Source of the DNA: Prostheceraeus crozeri
Lineage: Eukaryota > Platyhelminthes > Polycladida > Euryleptidae
DNA: 64,000 nucleotides
NCBI GenBank assembly: GCA_907163375.1
Contig: CAJQUW010001733.1
Location: 1 to 64,000 of the forward strand
Direction of reading: 5' to 3'
A program made the translations under genes and the position numbers. The notes beneath the pieces were generated by a model that was given only the letters and a program-made list of their open reading frames with translations, was not told the DNA's origin and did no database searches. The stretch's first letter is position 1. Every line of letters begins with the position of its first letter. Below, piece by piece: positions 48,501-60,839 of the stretch.

Positions 48501-50325
48501 ACGAGACTCATTTGTCGACCAATCTTGTTGAGCCTCATTTGTTGACCAACCTGGACGCGACTCATTTGTCGACCAATCTGGACGAGACTCATTTGTTGAC
48601 CAATCTGGACAAGACTAATTCGTTGACCAATCTGGACGAGACTCATTTGTCGACCAATCTGGTTGAGCCTCATTTGTCGACCAAACTGGACGAGACTCAT
48701 TTGTCGACCAATCTGGACGAGACTCATTTGTTGACCAATCTGGACAAGACTCATTCGATGACCAATCTGGACGAGACTCATTTGGTCGACCAACCTGGAC
48801 GAGACTCATTTGTTGACCAATCTGGACGAGACTCATTTGTTGACCAATCTGGACGAGACTCATTTGTTGACCAATCTGGACGAGACTCATTTGTTGACCA
48901 AACTGGACGAGACTCATTTGTCGACCAATCTGGACGAGACTCATTTGTTGACCAACCTGAACGAGACTCATTTGTTGACCAATCTGGACGAGACTCATTT
49001 GTTGACCAATCTGGACGAGACTCATTTGTTGACCAATCTCGACGAGACTCATTTGCCGAGAAATCTGGACGAGACTCATTTGTTGACCAATCTGAACGAG
49101 ACTCATTTGTTGACCAATCTGGACGAGACTCATTTGTTGACCAATCTGGACGAGACTCATTTGTCGACCAATCTGGACGAGCCTTATTTGTTGACCAATC
49201 TGAACGAGACTCATTTGTTGACCAATCAGGACGAGACTCATTTGTTGACCAATCTGGACGAGACTCATTTGTTGACCATTCTGGACGAGACTCATTTGTC
49301 GACCAATCTGGACGAGACTCATTTGTCGACCAATCTGGACGAGACTCATTTGTCGACCAAACTGGACGAGACTCATTTGTTGACCAATTTGGACGAGACT
49401 CATTTGTTGACCAATCTGGACGAGACTCATTTGTCGACCAATCTGGACGAACTCATTTGTTGACCAATCTGGCCGAGACTCATTTGTTGACCAATCTGGA
49501 CGAGACTCATTTGGTCGACCAACCTGGACGAGACTCATTTGTCGATCAATCTGGACGAGACTCATTTGTTGACCAATCTGGACGAGACTCATTTGTCGAC
49601 CAATCTGGACGAGACTCATTTGTCGACCAATCTGGAAGAGACTCATTTGTTGACCAATCTGGACGAGACTCATTTGTTGACCAATCTCGACGAGACTCAT
49701 TTGCCGACAGATCTGGACGAGACTCATTTGTTGACCAATCTGGACGAGACTCATTTGTTGACCAATCTGGACGAGACTCATTTGTTGACCAATCTGGACG
49801 AGACTCATTTGTCGACCAATCTGGACGAGCCTTATTGGTTGACCAATCTGAACGAGACTCATTTGTTGACCAATCAGGACGAGACTCATTTGTTGACCAA
49901 TCTGGACGAGACTCATTTGTTGACCATTCTGGACGAGACTCATTTGTCGACTAATCTGGACGAGACTCATTTGTCGACCAATCTGGACGAGACTCATTTG
50001 CCGACCAAACTGGACGAGACTCATTTGTTGGCCAATTTGGACGAGACTCATTTGTTGACCAATCTGGACGAGACTCATTTGTCGACCAATCTGGACGAGA
50101 CTCATTTGTTGACCAATCTGGACGAGACTCATTTGTTGACCAATCTGGACGAGACTCATTTGGTCGACCAACCTGGACGAGACTCATTTGTCGATCAATC
50201 TGGACGAGACTCATTTGTTGACCAATCTGGACGAGACTCATTTGTCGGCCAATCTGGACGAGACTCATTTGTCGACCAATCTGGAAGAGACTCATTTGTT
50301 GACCAATCTGGACGAGACTCATTAG
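45502..50325. repeat. Higher-order repeat within the array, ~2.96-kb period
   Basis: Series at 45502 and 45839 recur at 48458 and 48810 (offsets 2956 and 2971). The rare CTGGATCAG variant at 44741 recurs at 47713 (offset 2972). Confidence 0.8.
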
Positions 50326-53300
50326 TTGACCAAATCTGGACGAGACTCATTTGTTGACCAATCTGGACGAGACTCATTTGTCGACCAACCTGACGAGACT
50401 CATTTGTTGACCAATCTGGACAAGACTCATTTGTCGACCAATCTGGACAAGACTCATTTGTTGACCAATCTGAATGAGACTCATTTGTTGACCAATCTGA
50501 ACGAGACTTATTTGTTGACCAATCTGGACGAGACTCATTTGTTGACCAATCTGGACGAGACTCATTTGTTGACCAACCTGGACGAGACTTGTTTGTTGAT
50601 CAATCTGGACGAGATTCATTTGTTGACCAATCTGGACGAGACTCATTTGTTGACCAATCTGCACGAGACTCATTTGGTCGACCAATCTGGACGAGACTCA
50701 TTTGTTGACCAATCTGAACGAGACTCATTTGTTGACCAATCTGGACGAGACTCATTTGTCGACCAATCAGGACGATACTCATTTGTTGACCAATCTGGAC
50801 GAGACTCATTTGTTGACCAATCTGGACGAGACTCATTTGTTGACCAATCTGGACGAGACTCATTTGTCGACAAATCTGGACGAGACTCATTTGTTGACCA
50901 ATCTGGACGAGACTCATTTGTTGACTAATTTGGACGAGACTCATTTGTCGACCAATCTGGTTGAGCCTCATTTGTTGACCAATCTGGACGAGACTCATTT
51001 GTTGACCAATCTGGACGAGATTCATTTGTCGACCAATCTGGACGAGCCTCATTTGTTGACCAAACTGACGAGACTCATTTGTTGACCAATTTGAACGAGA
51101 CTCTTTGTTGACCAATCTGGACGAGACTCATTTGTTGACCAATCTGGACGAGACTCATTTGTTGACCAATCTGGACGAGACTCATTTGTTGACCAATTTG
51201 GACGAGACTCATTTGTTGACCAAACTGGACGAGACTCATTTGTTGACCAATCTGGACGAGACTCATTTGTTGACCAATCTGGACGAGACTCATTTGTTGA
51301 CCAATCTGGACGAGACTCATTTGTCGACCAATCTGGACGAGACTGATTTGTCGACCAATCTGGTTGAGCCTCATTTGTTGACCAATCTGGACGAGACTCA
51401 TTTGTTGACCAATTTGGACGAGACTCATTTGTTGACCAATCTGGACGAGCCTCATTTGTTGACCAATCTGGACGAGACTCATTTGTTGACCAATCTGGAC
51501 GACACTCATTTGTCGACCAATCTGGTTGAGCCTCATTTGTTGACCTATCTGGACGAGACTCATTCGTTGACCAATCTGAACGATACTCATTTGTTGACCA
51601 ATCTGGACGAGACTCATTTGTTGACCAATCTGGTTGAGCCTCATTTGTTGACCAATCTGAACGAGACTCATTTGTTGACCAATCTGGACAAGACTCATTT
51701 GTTGACCAATCTGGTTGAGCCTCATTTGTTGACCAATCTGGACGAGACTCATTTGTTGACCATTCTGGACGAGACTCATTTGTCGACTAATCTGGACGAG
51801 ACTCATTTGTCGACCAATCTGGACGAGACTCATTTGCCGACCAAACTGGACGGGACTCATTTGTTGGCCAATTTGGACGAGACTCATTTGTTGACCAATC
51901 TGGACGAGACTCATTTGTCGACCAATCTGGACGAGACTCATTTGTTGACCAATCTGGACGAGACTCATTTGTTGACCAATCTGGACGAGACTCATTTGGT
52001 CGACCAACCTGGACGAGACTCATTTGTCGATCAATCTGGACGAGACTCATTTGTTGACCAATCTGGACGAGACTCATTTGTCGGCCAATCTGGACGAGAC
52101 TCATTTGTCGACCAATCTGGAAGAGACTCATTTGTTGACCAATCTGGACGAGACTCATTAGTTGACCAATCTGGACGAGACTCATTTGTTGACCAATCTG
52201 GACGAGACTCATTTGTCGACCAACCTGGACGAGACTCATTTGTTGACCAATCTGGACAAGACTCATTTGTCGACCAATCTGGACAAGACTCATTTGTTGA
52301 CCAATCTGAATGAGACTCATTTGTTGACCAATCTGAACGAGACTTATTTGTTGACCAATATGGACGAGACTCATTTGTTGACCAATCTGGACGAGACTCA
52401 TTTGTTGACCAACCTGGACGAGACTTGTTTGTTGATCAATCTGGACGAGATTCATTTGTTGACCAATCTGGACGAGACTCATTTGTTGACCAATCTGGAC
52501 GAGACTCATTTGGTCGACCAATCTGGACGAGACTCATTTGTTGACCAATCTGAACGAGACTCATTTGTTGACCAATCTGGACGAGACTCATTTGTCGACC
52601 AATCAGGACGATACTCATTTGTTGACCAATCTGGACGAGACTCATTTGTTGACCAATCTGGACGAGACTCATTTGTTGACCAATCTGGACGAGACTCATT
52701 TGTCGACAAATCTGGACGAGACTCATTTGTTGACCAATCTGGACGAGACTCATTTGTTGACTAATTTGGACGAGACTCATTTGTCGACCAATCTGGTTGA
52801 GCCTCATTTGTTGACCAATCTGGACGAGACTCATTTGTTGACCAATCTGGACGAGATTCATTTGGTCGACCAATCTGGACGAGCCTCATTTGTTGACCAA
52901 ACTGGACGAGACTCATTTGTTGACCAATTTGAACGAGACTCATTTGTTGACCAATCTGGACGAGACTCATTTGTTGACCAATCTGGACGAGACTCATTTG
53001 TTGACCAATCTGGACGAGACTCATTTGTTGACCAATCGGGACGAGACTCATTTGTTGACCAAACTGGACGAGACTCATTTGTTGACCAATCTGGACGAGA
53101 CTCATTTGTTGACCAATCTGGACGAGACTCATTTGTTGACCAATCTGGACGAGACTCATTTGTCGACCAATCTGGACGAGACTGATTTGTCGACCAATCT
53201 GGTTGAGCCTCATTTGTTGACCAATCTGGACGAGACTCATTTGTTGACCAATTTGGACGAGACTCATTTGTTGACCAATCTGGACGAGGCCTCATTTGTT

Positions 53301-56300
53301 GACCAATCTGGACGAGACTCATTTGTTGACCAATCTGGACGACACTCATTTGTCGACCAATCTGGTTGAGCCTCATTTGTTGACCAATCTGGACGAGACT
53401 CATTCGTTGACCAATCTGAACGATACTCATTTGTTGACCAATCTGGACGAGACTCATTTGTTGACCAATTTGGACGAGACTCATTTGTTGACCAATCTGG
53501 TTGAGCCTCATTTGTTGACCAATCTGAACGAGACTCATTTGTTGACCAATCTGGACAAGACTCATTTGTTGACCAATCTGGACGAGACTCATTTGTTGAC
53601 CAATCTGGACGAGACTCAGTTGTTGACCAATCTGGACGAGACTCATTTGTTGACCAATCTGGACGAGACTCATTCGTTGACCAATCTGGACGAGACTCAT
53701 TTGTCGACTAATCTGGACGAGACTCATTTGTCGACCAATCTGGACGAGACTCATTCGTTGACCAATCCGGACGAGACTCATTTGTTGACCAATCTGGACG
53801 AGACTCATCTGTTGACCAAACTGGACGAGACTCATTTGTTGACCAATCTGGACGAGACTCATTTGGTTGACCAATCTGGACGAGACTCATTTGTCGACCA
53901 ATCTGGTTGAGCCTCATTTGTTGACCAATCTGGACGAGACTCATTTGTTGACCAATCTGGACGAGACTCATTTGTTGACCAATCTGGACGAGACTCATTT
54001 GCTGACCAACCTGGACGAGACTCATTTGTTGACCAATCTGGACGAGACTCATTTGTTGACCAATCTGGACGAGACTCATTTGTTGACCAATCTGGACGAG
54101 ACTCATTTGTTGACCAATCTGGACGTGACTCATTTGTTGACCAATTTGGACGGGACTCATTTGTTGACCAATCTGGTTGAGCCTCATTTGTTGACCAATC
54201 TGGACGAGACTCATTTGTTGACCAATCTGGACGAGACTCATTTGTTTGACCAATCTGGACAAGACTCATTTGTTGACCAATCTGGACGAGACTCATTCGT
54301 TGACCAATCTGAACGAGACTCATTTGTCGACCAATCTGGTTGAGCCTCATTTGTTGACCAATCTGGACGAGACTCATTTGTTGACCAATCTGGACGAGAC
54401 TCATTTGTCGACAAATCTGGACGAGACTCATTTGTTGACCAATCTGGACGAGACTCATTTGTTGACTAATTTGGACGAGACTCATTTGTCGACCAATCTG
54501 GTTGAGCCTCATTTGTTGACCAATCTGGACGAGACTCATTTGTTGACCAATCTGGACGAGATTCATTTGGTCGACCAATCTGGGACGAGCCTCATTTGTT
54601 GACCAATCTGGACGAGACTCATTTGTTGACCAATTTGAACGAGACTCATTTGTTGACCAATCTGGACGAGACTCATTTGTTGACCAATCTGGACGAGACT
54701 CATTTGTTGACCAATCTGGACGGGACTCATTTGTTGACCAATCTGGACGAGACTCATTTGTTGACCAAACTGGACGAGACTCATTTGTTGACCAATCTGG
54801 ACGAGACTCATTTGTTGACCAATCTGGACGAGACTCATTTGTTGACCAATCTGGACGAGACTCATTTGTCGACCAATCTGGACGAGACTCATTTGTCGAC
54901 CAATCTGGTTGAGCCTCATTTGTTGACCAATCTGGACGAGACTCATTTGTTGACCAATTTGGACGAGACTCATTTGTTGACCAATCTGGACGAGCCTCAT
55001 TTGTTGACCAATCTGGACGAGACTCATTTGTTGACCAATCTGGACGAGACTCATTTGTCGACCAATTTGGTTGAGCCTCATTTGTTGACCAATCTGGACG
55101 AGACTCATTCGTTGACCAATCTGAACGATACTCATTTGTTGACCAATCTGGACGAGACTCATTTGTTGACCAATTTGGACGAGACTCATTTGTTGACCAA
55201 TCTGGTTGAGCCTCATTTGTTGACCAATCTGGACGAGACTCATTTGTTGACCAATCTGGACAAGACTCATTTGTTGACCAATCTGGACGAGACTCATTTG
55301 TTGACCAATCTGGACGAGACTCAGTTGTTGACCAATCTGGACGAGACTCATTTGTTGACCAATCTGGACGAGACTCATTCGTTGACCAATCTGGACGAGA
55401 CTCATTTGTCGACCAATCTGGACGAGACTCATTTGTCGACCAATCTGGACGAGACTCATTTGTTGACCAATCCGGACGAGACTCATTTGTTGACCAATCT
55501 GGACGAGACTCATCTGTTGACCAAACTGGACGAGACTCATTTGTTGACCAATCTGGACGAGACTCATTTGGTTGACCAATCTGGACGAGACTCATTTGTC
55601 GACCAATCTGGTTGAGCCTCATTTGTTGACCAATCTGGACGAGACTCATTTGTTGACCAATCTGGACGAGACTCATTTGTTGACCAATCTGGACGAGACT
55701 CATTTGCTGACCAACCTGGACGAGACTCATTTGTTGACCAATCTGGACGAGACTCATTTGTTGACCAATCTGGACGAGACTCATTTGTTGACCAATCTGG
55801 ACGAGACTCATTTGTTGACCAATCTGGACGTGACTCATTTGTTGACCAATTTGGACGGGACTCATTTGTTGACCAATCTGGTTGAGCCTCATTTGTTGAC
55901 CAATCTGGACGAGACTCATTTGTTGACCAATCTGGACGAGACTCATTTGTTGACCAATCTGGACAAGACTCATTTGTTGACCAATCTGGACGAGACTCAT
56001 TCGTTGACCAATCTGAACGAGACTCATTTGTCGACCAATCTGGTTGAGCCTCATTTGTTGACCAATCTGGACGAGACTCATTTGTTGACCAATCTGGACG
56101 AGACTCATTTGTCGACAAATCTGGACGAGACTCATTTGTTGACCAATCTGGACGAGACTCATTTGTTGACTAATTTGGACGAGACTCATTTGTCGACCAA
56201 TCTGGTTGAGCCTCATTTGTTGACCAATCTGGACGAGACTCATTTGTTGACCAATCTGGACGAGATTCATTTGGTCGACCAATCTGGACGAGCCTCATTT

Positions 56301-57901
56301 GTTGACCAATCTGGACGAGACTCATTTGTTGACCAATTTGAACGAGACTCATTTGTTGACCAATCTGGACGAGACTCATTTGTTGACCAATCTGGACGAG
56401 ACTCATTTGTTGACCAATCTGGACGGGACTCATTTGTTGACCAATCTGGACGAGACTCATTTGTTGACCAAACTGGACGAGACTCATTTGTTGACCAATC
56501 TGGACGAGACTCATTTGTTGACCAATCTGGACGAGACTCATTTGTTGACCAATCTGGACGAGACTCATTTGTCGACCAATCTGGACGAGACTCATTTGTC
56601 GACCAATCTGGTTGAGCCTCATTTGTTGACCAATCTGGACGAGACTCATTTGTTGACCAATTTGGACGAGACTCATTTGTTGACCAATCTGGACGAGCCT
56701 CATTTGTTGACCAATCTGGACGAGACTCATTTGTTGACCAATCTGGACGAGACTCATTTGTTGACCAATTTGGTTGAGCCTCATTTGTTGACCAATCTGG
56801 ACGAGACTCATTCGTTGACCAATCTGAACGATACTCATTTGTTGACCAATCTGGACGAGACTCATTTGTTGACCAATTTGGACGAGACTCATTTGTTGAC
56901 CAATCTGGTTGAGCCTCATTTGTTGACCAATCTGGACGAGACTCATTTGTTGACCAATCTGGACAAGACTCATTTGTTGACCAATCTGGACGAGACTCAT
57001 TTGTTGACCAATCTGGACGAGACTCAGTTGTTGACCAATCTGGACGAGACTCATTTGTTGACCAATCTGGACGAGACTCATTCGTTGACCAATCTGGACG
57101 AGACTCATTTGTCGACCAATCTGGACGAGACTCATTTGTCGACCAATCTGGACGAGACTCATTTGTTGACCAATCCGGACGAGACTCATTTGTTGACCAA
57201 TCTGGACGAGACTCATCTGTTGACCAAACTGGACGAGACTCATTTGTTGACCAATCTGGACGAGACTCATTTGGTTGACCAATCTGGACGAGACTCATTT
57301 GTCGACCAATCTGGTTGAGCCTCATTTGTTGACCAATCTGGACGAGACTCATTTGTTGACCAATCTGGACGAGACTCATTTGTTGACCAATCTGGACGAG
57401 ACTCATTTGCTGACCAACCTGGACGAGACTCATTTGTTGACCAATCTGGACGAGACTCATTTGTTGACCAATCTGGACAAGACTCATTTGTTGACCAATC
57501 TGGACGAGACTCATTTGTTGACCAATCTGGACGTGACTCATTTGTTGACCAATTTGGACGAGACTCATTTGTTGACCAATCTGGTTGAGCCTCATTTGTT
57601 GACCAATCTGGACGAGACTCATTTGTTGACCAATCTGGACGAGACTCATTTGTTGACCAATCTGGACAAGACTCATTTGTTGACCAATCTGGACGAGACT
57701 CATTCGTTGACCAATCTGAACGAGACTCATTTGTCGACCAATCTGGTTGAGCCTCATTTGTTGACCAATCTGGACGAGACTCATTTGTTGACCAATCTGG
57801 ACAAGACTCATTTGTCGACCAATCTGGACGAGACTCATTTGATCGACCAATCTGGACGAGACTCATTTGTTGACGAATCTGGACGAGACTCATTTGGTTG
57901 A
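50326..57901. repeat. Higher-order repeat within the array, ~1.84-kb then three ~1.70-kb units
   Basis: The 603-bp series at 50326 recurs at 52162 (offset 1836 = 68 units). Starts at 52890, 54596 and 56299, and at 53867, 55572 and 57275, show offsets of 1703-1706 (about 63 units). These are the most homogeneous, hence probably youngest, blocks. Confidence 0.85.
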
Positions 57902-58379
57902 CCAATCTGGACGAGACTCATTTGTTGACCAATCTGGACGAGACTCATTTGTTGACCAATCTGCACGAGACTCATTTGTTGACCAATCTGGACGAGACTC
58001 ATTTGTTGACCAATCTGGACGAGACTCATTTGTTGACCAATCTGGACAAGACTCATTTGTCGACCAATCTGGACGAGACTCATTCGTTGACCAATCTGGA
58101 CGAGCCTCATTTGTCGACCAATCTGGACGAGACTCATTTGGTCGACCAATCTGGACAAGACTCATTTGTTGACCAATCTGGACGAGACTCATTTGTTGAC
58201 CAATCTGGACGAGACTCATTTGTTGACCAATCTGGACGAGACTCATTTGTTGACCAATCTGGACGAGACTCATTTGGTCGACCAATCTGGACGAGACTCA
58301 TTTGTCGACCAATCTGGACGAGACTCATTTGTTGACCAATCTGGACGAGACTCATTTGGTCGACATCATTATGTCTACA

Positions 58380-58598
58380 TCATCCTTCATCTCTTGACAA
58401 TAATGACCATCTTGGTCCATCTCGTCCAGCATAGTGATGTCCTATTAACTCTTGGTTTTCTTCGACATCGTCGTCTTCAGTACCATTAGTTGAATCTTCC
58501 ATGAGTTCTTCTTCTGATTCAATTTCAGAGTCACCACCACTTTCATCACCTTCAATATCTATGATCAGAACTTGCTCGGGAGTCAATCTTCTCGCCAT
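58380..58598 (-). pseudogene. piggyBac-type transposase, N-terminal part
   Basis: ATG at 58598 starts MARRLTPEQVLIIDIEGDES, followed by an acidic run (EIESEEELMEDSTNGTEDDD) and HHYAGRDGPRWS. This is the usual layout of piggyBac-family N-termini: a short basic/LTxEE start, an acidic low-complexity region, then the (S/G)KDGTxW motif. The frame stops at 58380 and the 27-bp array begins within 20 bp. Together with 37428-37956 on the same strand this is one transposase gene split by the array. Terminal inverted repeats and a TTAA target were looked for upstream and not found. Confidence 0.7.
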
Positions 58599-58599
58599 T

Positions 58600-60219
58600 A
58601 TTTACAAAATACTTTGGGAATTACAAGTGTTATGATTACAGACGGACGAATGGTTGCCGCTCAACATCAGGCACTGCGAATGTCGAATAAGACTAATGAC
58701 AATTATGACCATTCATGAATAACGAGCATGTGCATGAATCACGTGCTCAATGAAGTTGTTACAATGTGTTGTAAGTTTGACGCTGTTTCAATACACTTCT
58801 CTAATTGTTCGGTGATGATATTGCTTTCCCTACCAGGGGCAACTGAGATTGTAAAAAGCAGTGGGATGCTGCACGTACAAAACATCCACAGTATCAAGGA
58901 AATTTCAACGCTGTATTATACTTATATTCATCGAAAATGTCGAACATTAGACAAATCGTCTGGTGACTGACTTTCCCGTTTCTATGCATATTCAGTTAGC
59001 CGCGCTTTTAGTGTTAAAATTTAGAAAGAAAGAATACATTCTTCTCAGTAAATGAATACGGTGAAGTCCCTGTGGCTTGCATTGTTTGACGTCCTGTACA
59101 GCAGAGTGAAATGCAACGACAATTTCATCAGTAGCATTCAAGCGCGAACTATTTACTGCTGAAAGGATAAATCTATGAATATCAACCTCTTAACAACTCC
59201 GGTCATGTATTCAACTCCCAATCGTGATCAATCTAGCGGCGAATTTGAGGCATTTGTTTACTCAATAACGGAATTTTAAATAATACGCGAAATTCTTGCT
59301 GCATTGTGAATAGGCCACTGGGTATCGAAAATGTGGAGCATTGTTTTATTTAACGCGAAGTTCATCGAATACTTTCCATCGTCAAATGTAGTAATTGGGA
59401 TTGTGTTCTTGTTTTCCGAAAAGTCACGCTGAAGACCTTGCTGGTACATGGCCGGAAACGAAGTTGCCTTCATGTGATAGATCGCTCTGCGTATAGCCTA
59501 GTTAATTAAGTCCTTAAAATCTGGAGGACAGGGTTTGTCTTTCATTGCGTGTATGCGCATAGGTGTTGGTGATCTGCATCAAATGCAATTTAAGTAAATA
59601 GCAGGAACACTGAGGAGATCGCATCTACTGGAGGGGACACCTGGATGACCGATGATTTTTTGAAGTCATTACCATGCAATAATTTGCGGGTTTGCAATGG
59701 CTAATGAAAACACATTCGGAAATACAATTTCGGTATTAGATATTCAGCATGAGATTCAGAAATCCTAAGTTCGCGGGAATTGAGATTTCTTGGCCTAGAA
59801 TGATTTATCACGAGCTTGAATGATTGTAACCGGCTCACTGTGTTCCGTCCTATTTACAGCAATTGTGAGTTAAAAATTTCATTCAGCATGCAAAGAAGGT
59901 TTTATTTCAAAACGTGATTCAATGTAAAGAATCGATGTTATTAAATAACATACAGCGGCCCGGCCCTTTTTGCCATTTAATTCTATCAATGGCTATTTTG
60001 ATCGATGCATTTTACGATGCTTTATAGCTTTAATTTGCACATGCATGCACAAGTACTCTGTAAATCGCTGGATGCGAAGATTTCATGCAAACTGATGCCA
60101 AATTCACATACAAAGTCACTTCGTACAATTTGGAACTAACATTTGATACGGGATTCTGGTATCTTAACAGAGATTTGTGTCTTGTGCATACGAATATTGA
60201 CTTCCATTTGTGCATATTG
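58600..60219. other. No gene recognised
   Basis: It should contain the 5' non-coding end of the piggyBac element, but no terminal repeat was identified. Short frames only. Confidence 0.4.
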
Positions 60220-60515
60220 GCATGTGTTTGGTATGTACCGATAAGAACAACTCTGCATGTGATTGGGTGATTAAAATTAACATACCAACAAGTGTTTTGG
60301 TATCGATCCTTCGCATGTGTTTGGTATGTAACGATACGAACAACTCTGCATGTGATTGGGTGATTAAAATTAACATACCAACAAGTGTTTTGGTATCGAT
60401 CCTTCGCATGTGTTTGGTATGTAGCGATACGAACAACTCTGCATGTGATTGGGTGATTAAAATTAATATACCAACAAGTATTTTGGTATCGATCCTTTGC
60501 ATGTGTTTGGTAGTG
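60220..60515. repeat. 93-bp tandem repeat, ~3.2 copies
   Basis: GCATGTGTTTGGTATGTA recurs at 60220, 60313 and 60406, with a partial copy at 60499, an exact 93-bp spacing. 93 bp is 31 codons, so frames stay open on both strands (up to 187 codons on minus, HAKDRYQNTCWYVNFNHPIT), which I take as an artefact of period. Copies differ by only a few bases. Confidence 0.9.
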
Positions 60516-60839
60516 AGCGGTTTCCAGTGTAATACTCACATTATTAGCATGATAATTGAAACTCAATTTGAGATATGATGCGGTTTTGATCACACCGTTG
60601 ATAATAGTAATTCTTCAAAATAAAAATCATGGCTACAATCAATTGTTCACAAAGCAGGTACAAGTCATGAAGATAACCAAGCAAGCGGTAGGTAAATGCA
60701 AAGTAATTCAAGTAAGAATTAAAACCATGAAAGATAAAAATCCATTGCTGCACGTATGTCATCACAGTGTAGTGACTGCTTCTATTTGATTGATGTATTG
60801 TATCATATACGGGAAGAAGGATCTGGATCTCAGAGCAGT

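Larger units (their letters stand above)
37953..58364. repeat. 20.4-kb minisatellite, 27-bp unit, ~750 copies
   Basis: The unit is GACCAATCTGGACGAGACTC followed by ATTTGTT. The main variants are TTGTTGACC, TTGTCGACC and the 28-bp form TTGGTCGACC. Others are CTGAACGAG, CTGGACAAG, CTGGTTGAGCC and GCCTC. Because 27 is divisible by three, four of six frames stay open for long runs (LTNLDETHL and VDQSGRDSF on plus; VQIGQQMSL and NESRPDWST on minus), while 28-bp units shift the frame. Frames of up to 807 codons result, but none has a convincing start or a constant register, so they are not called genes. 28-bp units are common in 38-44 kb and rare after about 50 kb. Confidence 0.97.

Noticed and set aside
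38042-58335. Dozens of long open frames (up to 807 codons) of LTNLDETHL, VDQSGRDSF, VQIGQQMSL and NESRPDWST repeats
   Set aside because: They follow from a 27-bp unit lacking stops in four frames. No start context, signal or constant register is seen, and 28-bp units shift frames repeatedly. Not called as genes.
37953-58364. CRISPR-like array
   Set aside because: Units are contiguous with no unique spacers, and the genome is eukaryotic.
60030-60593. 187-codon minus-strand protein
   Set aside because: Open only because the 93-bp repeat period is a multiple of three; no domain.
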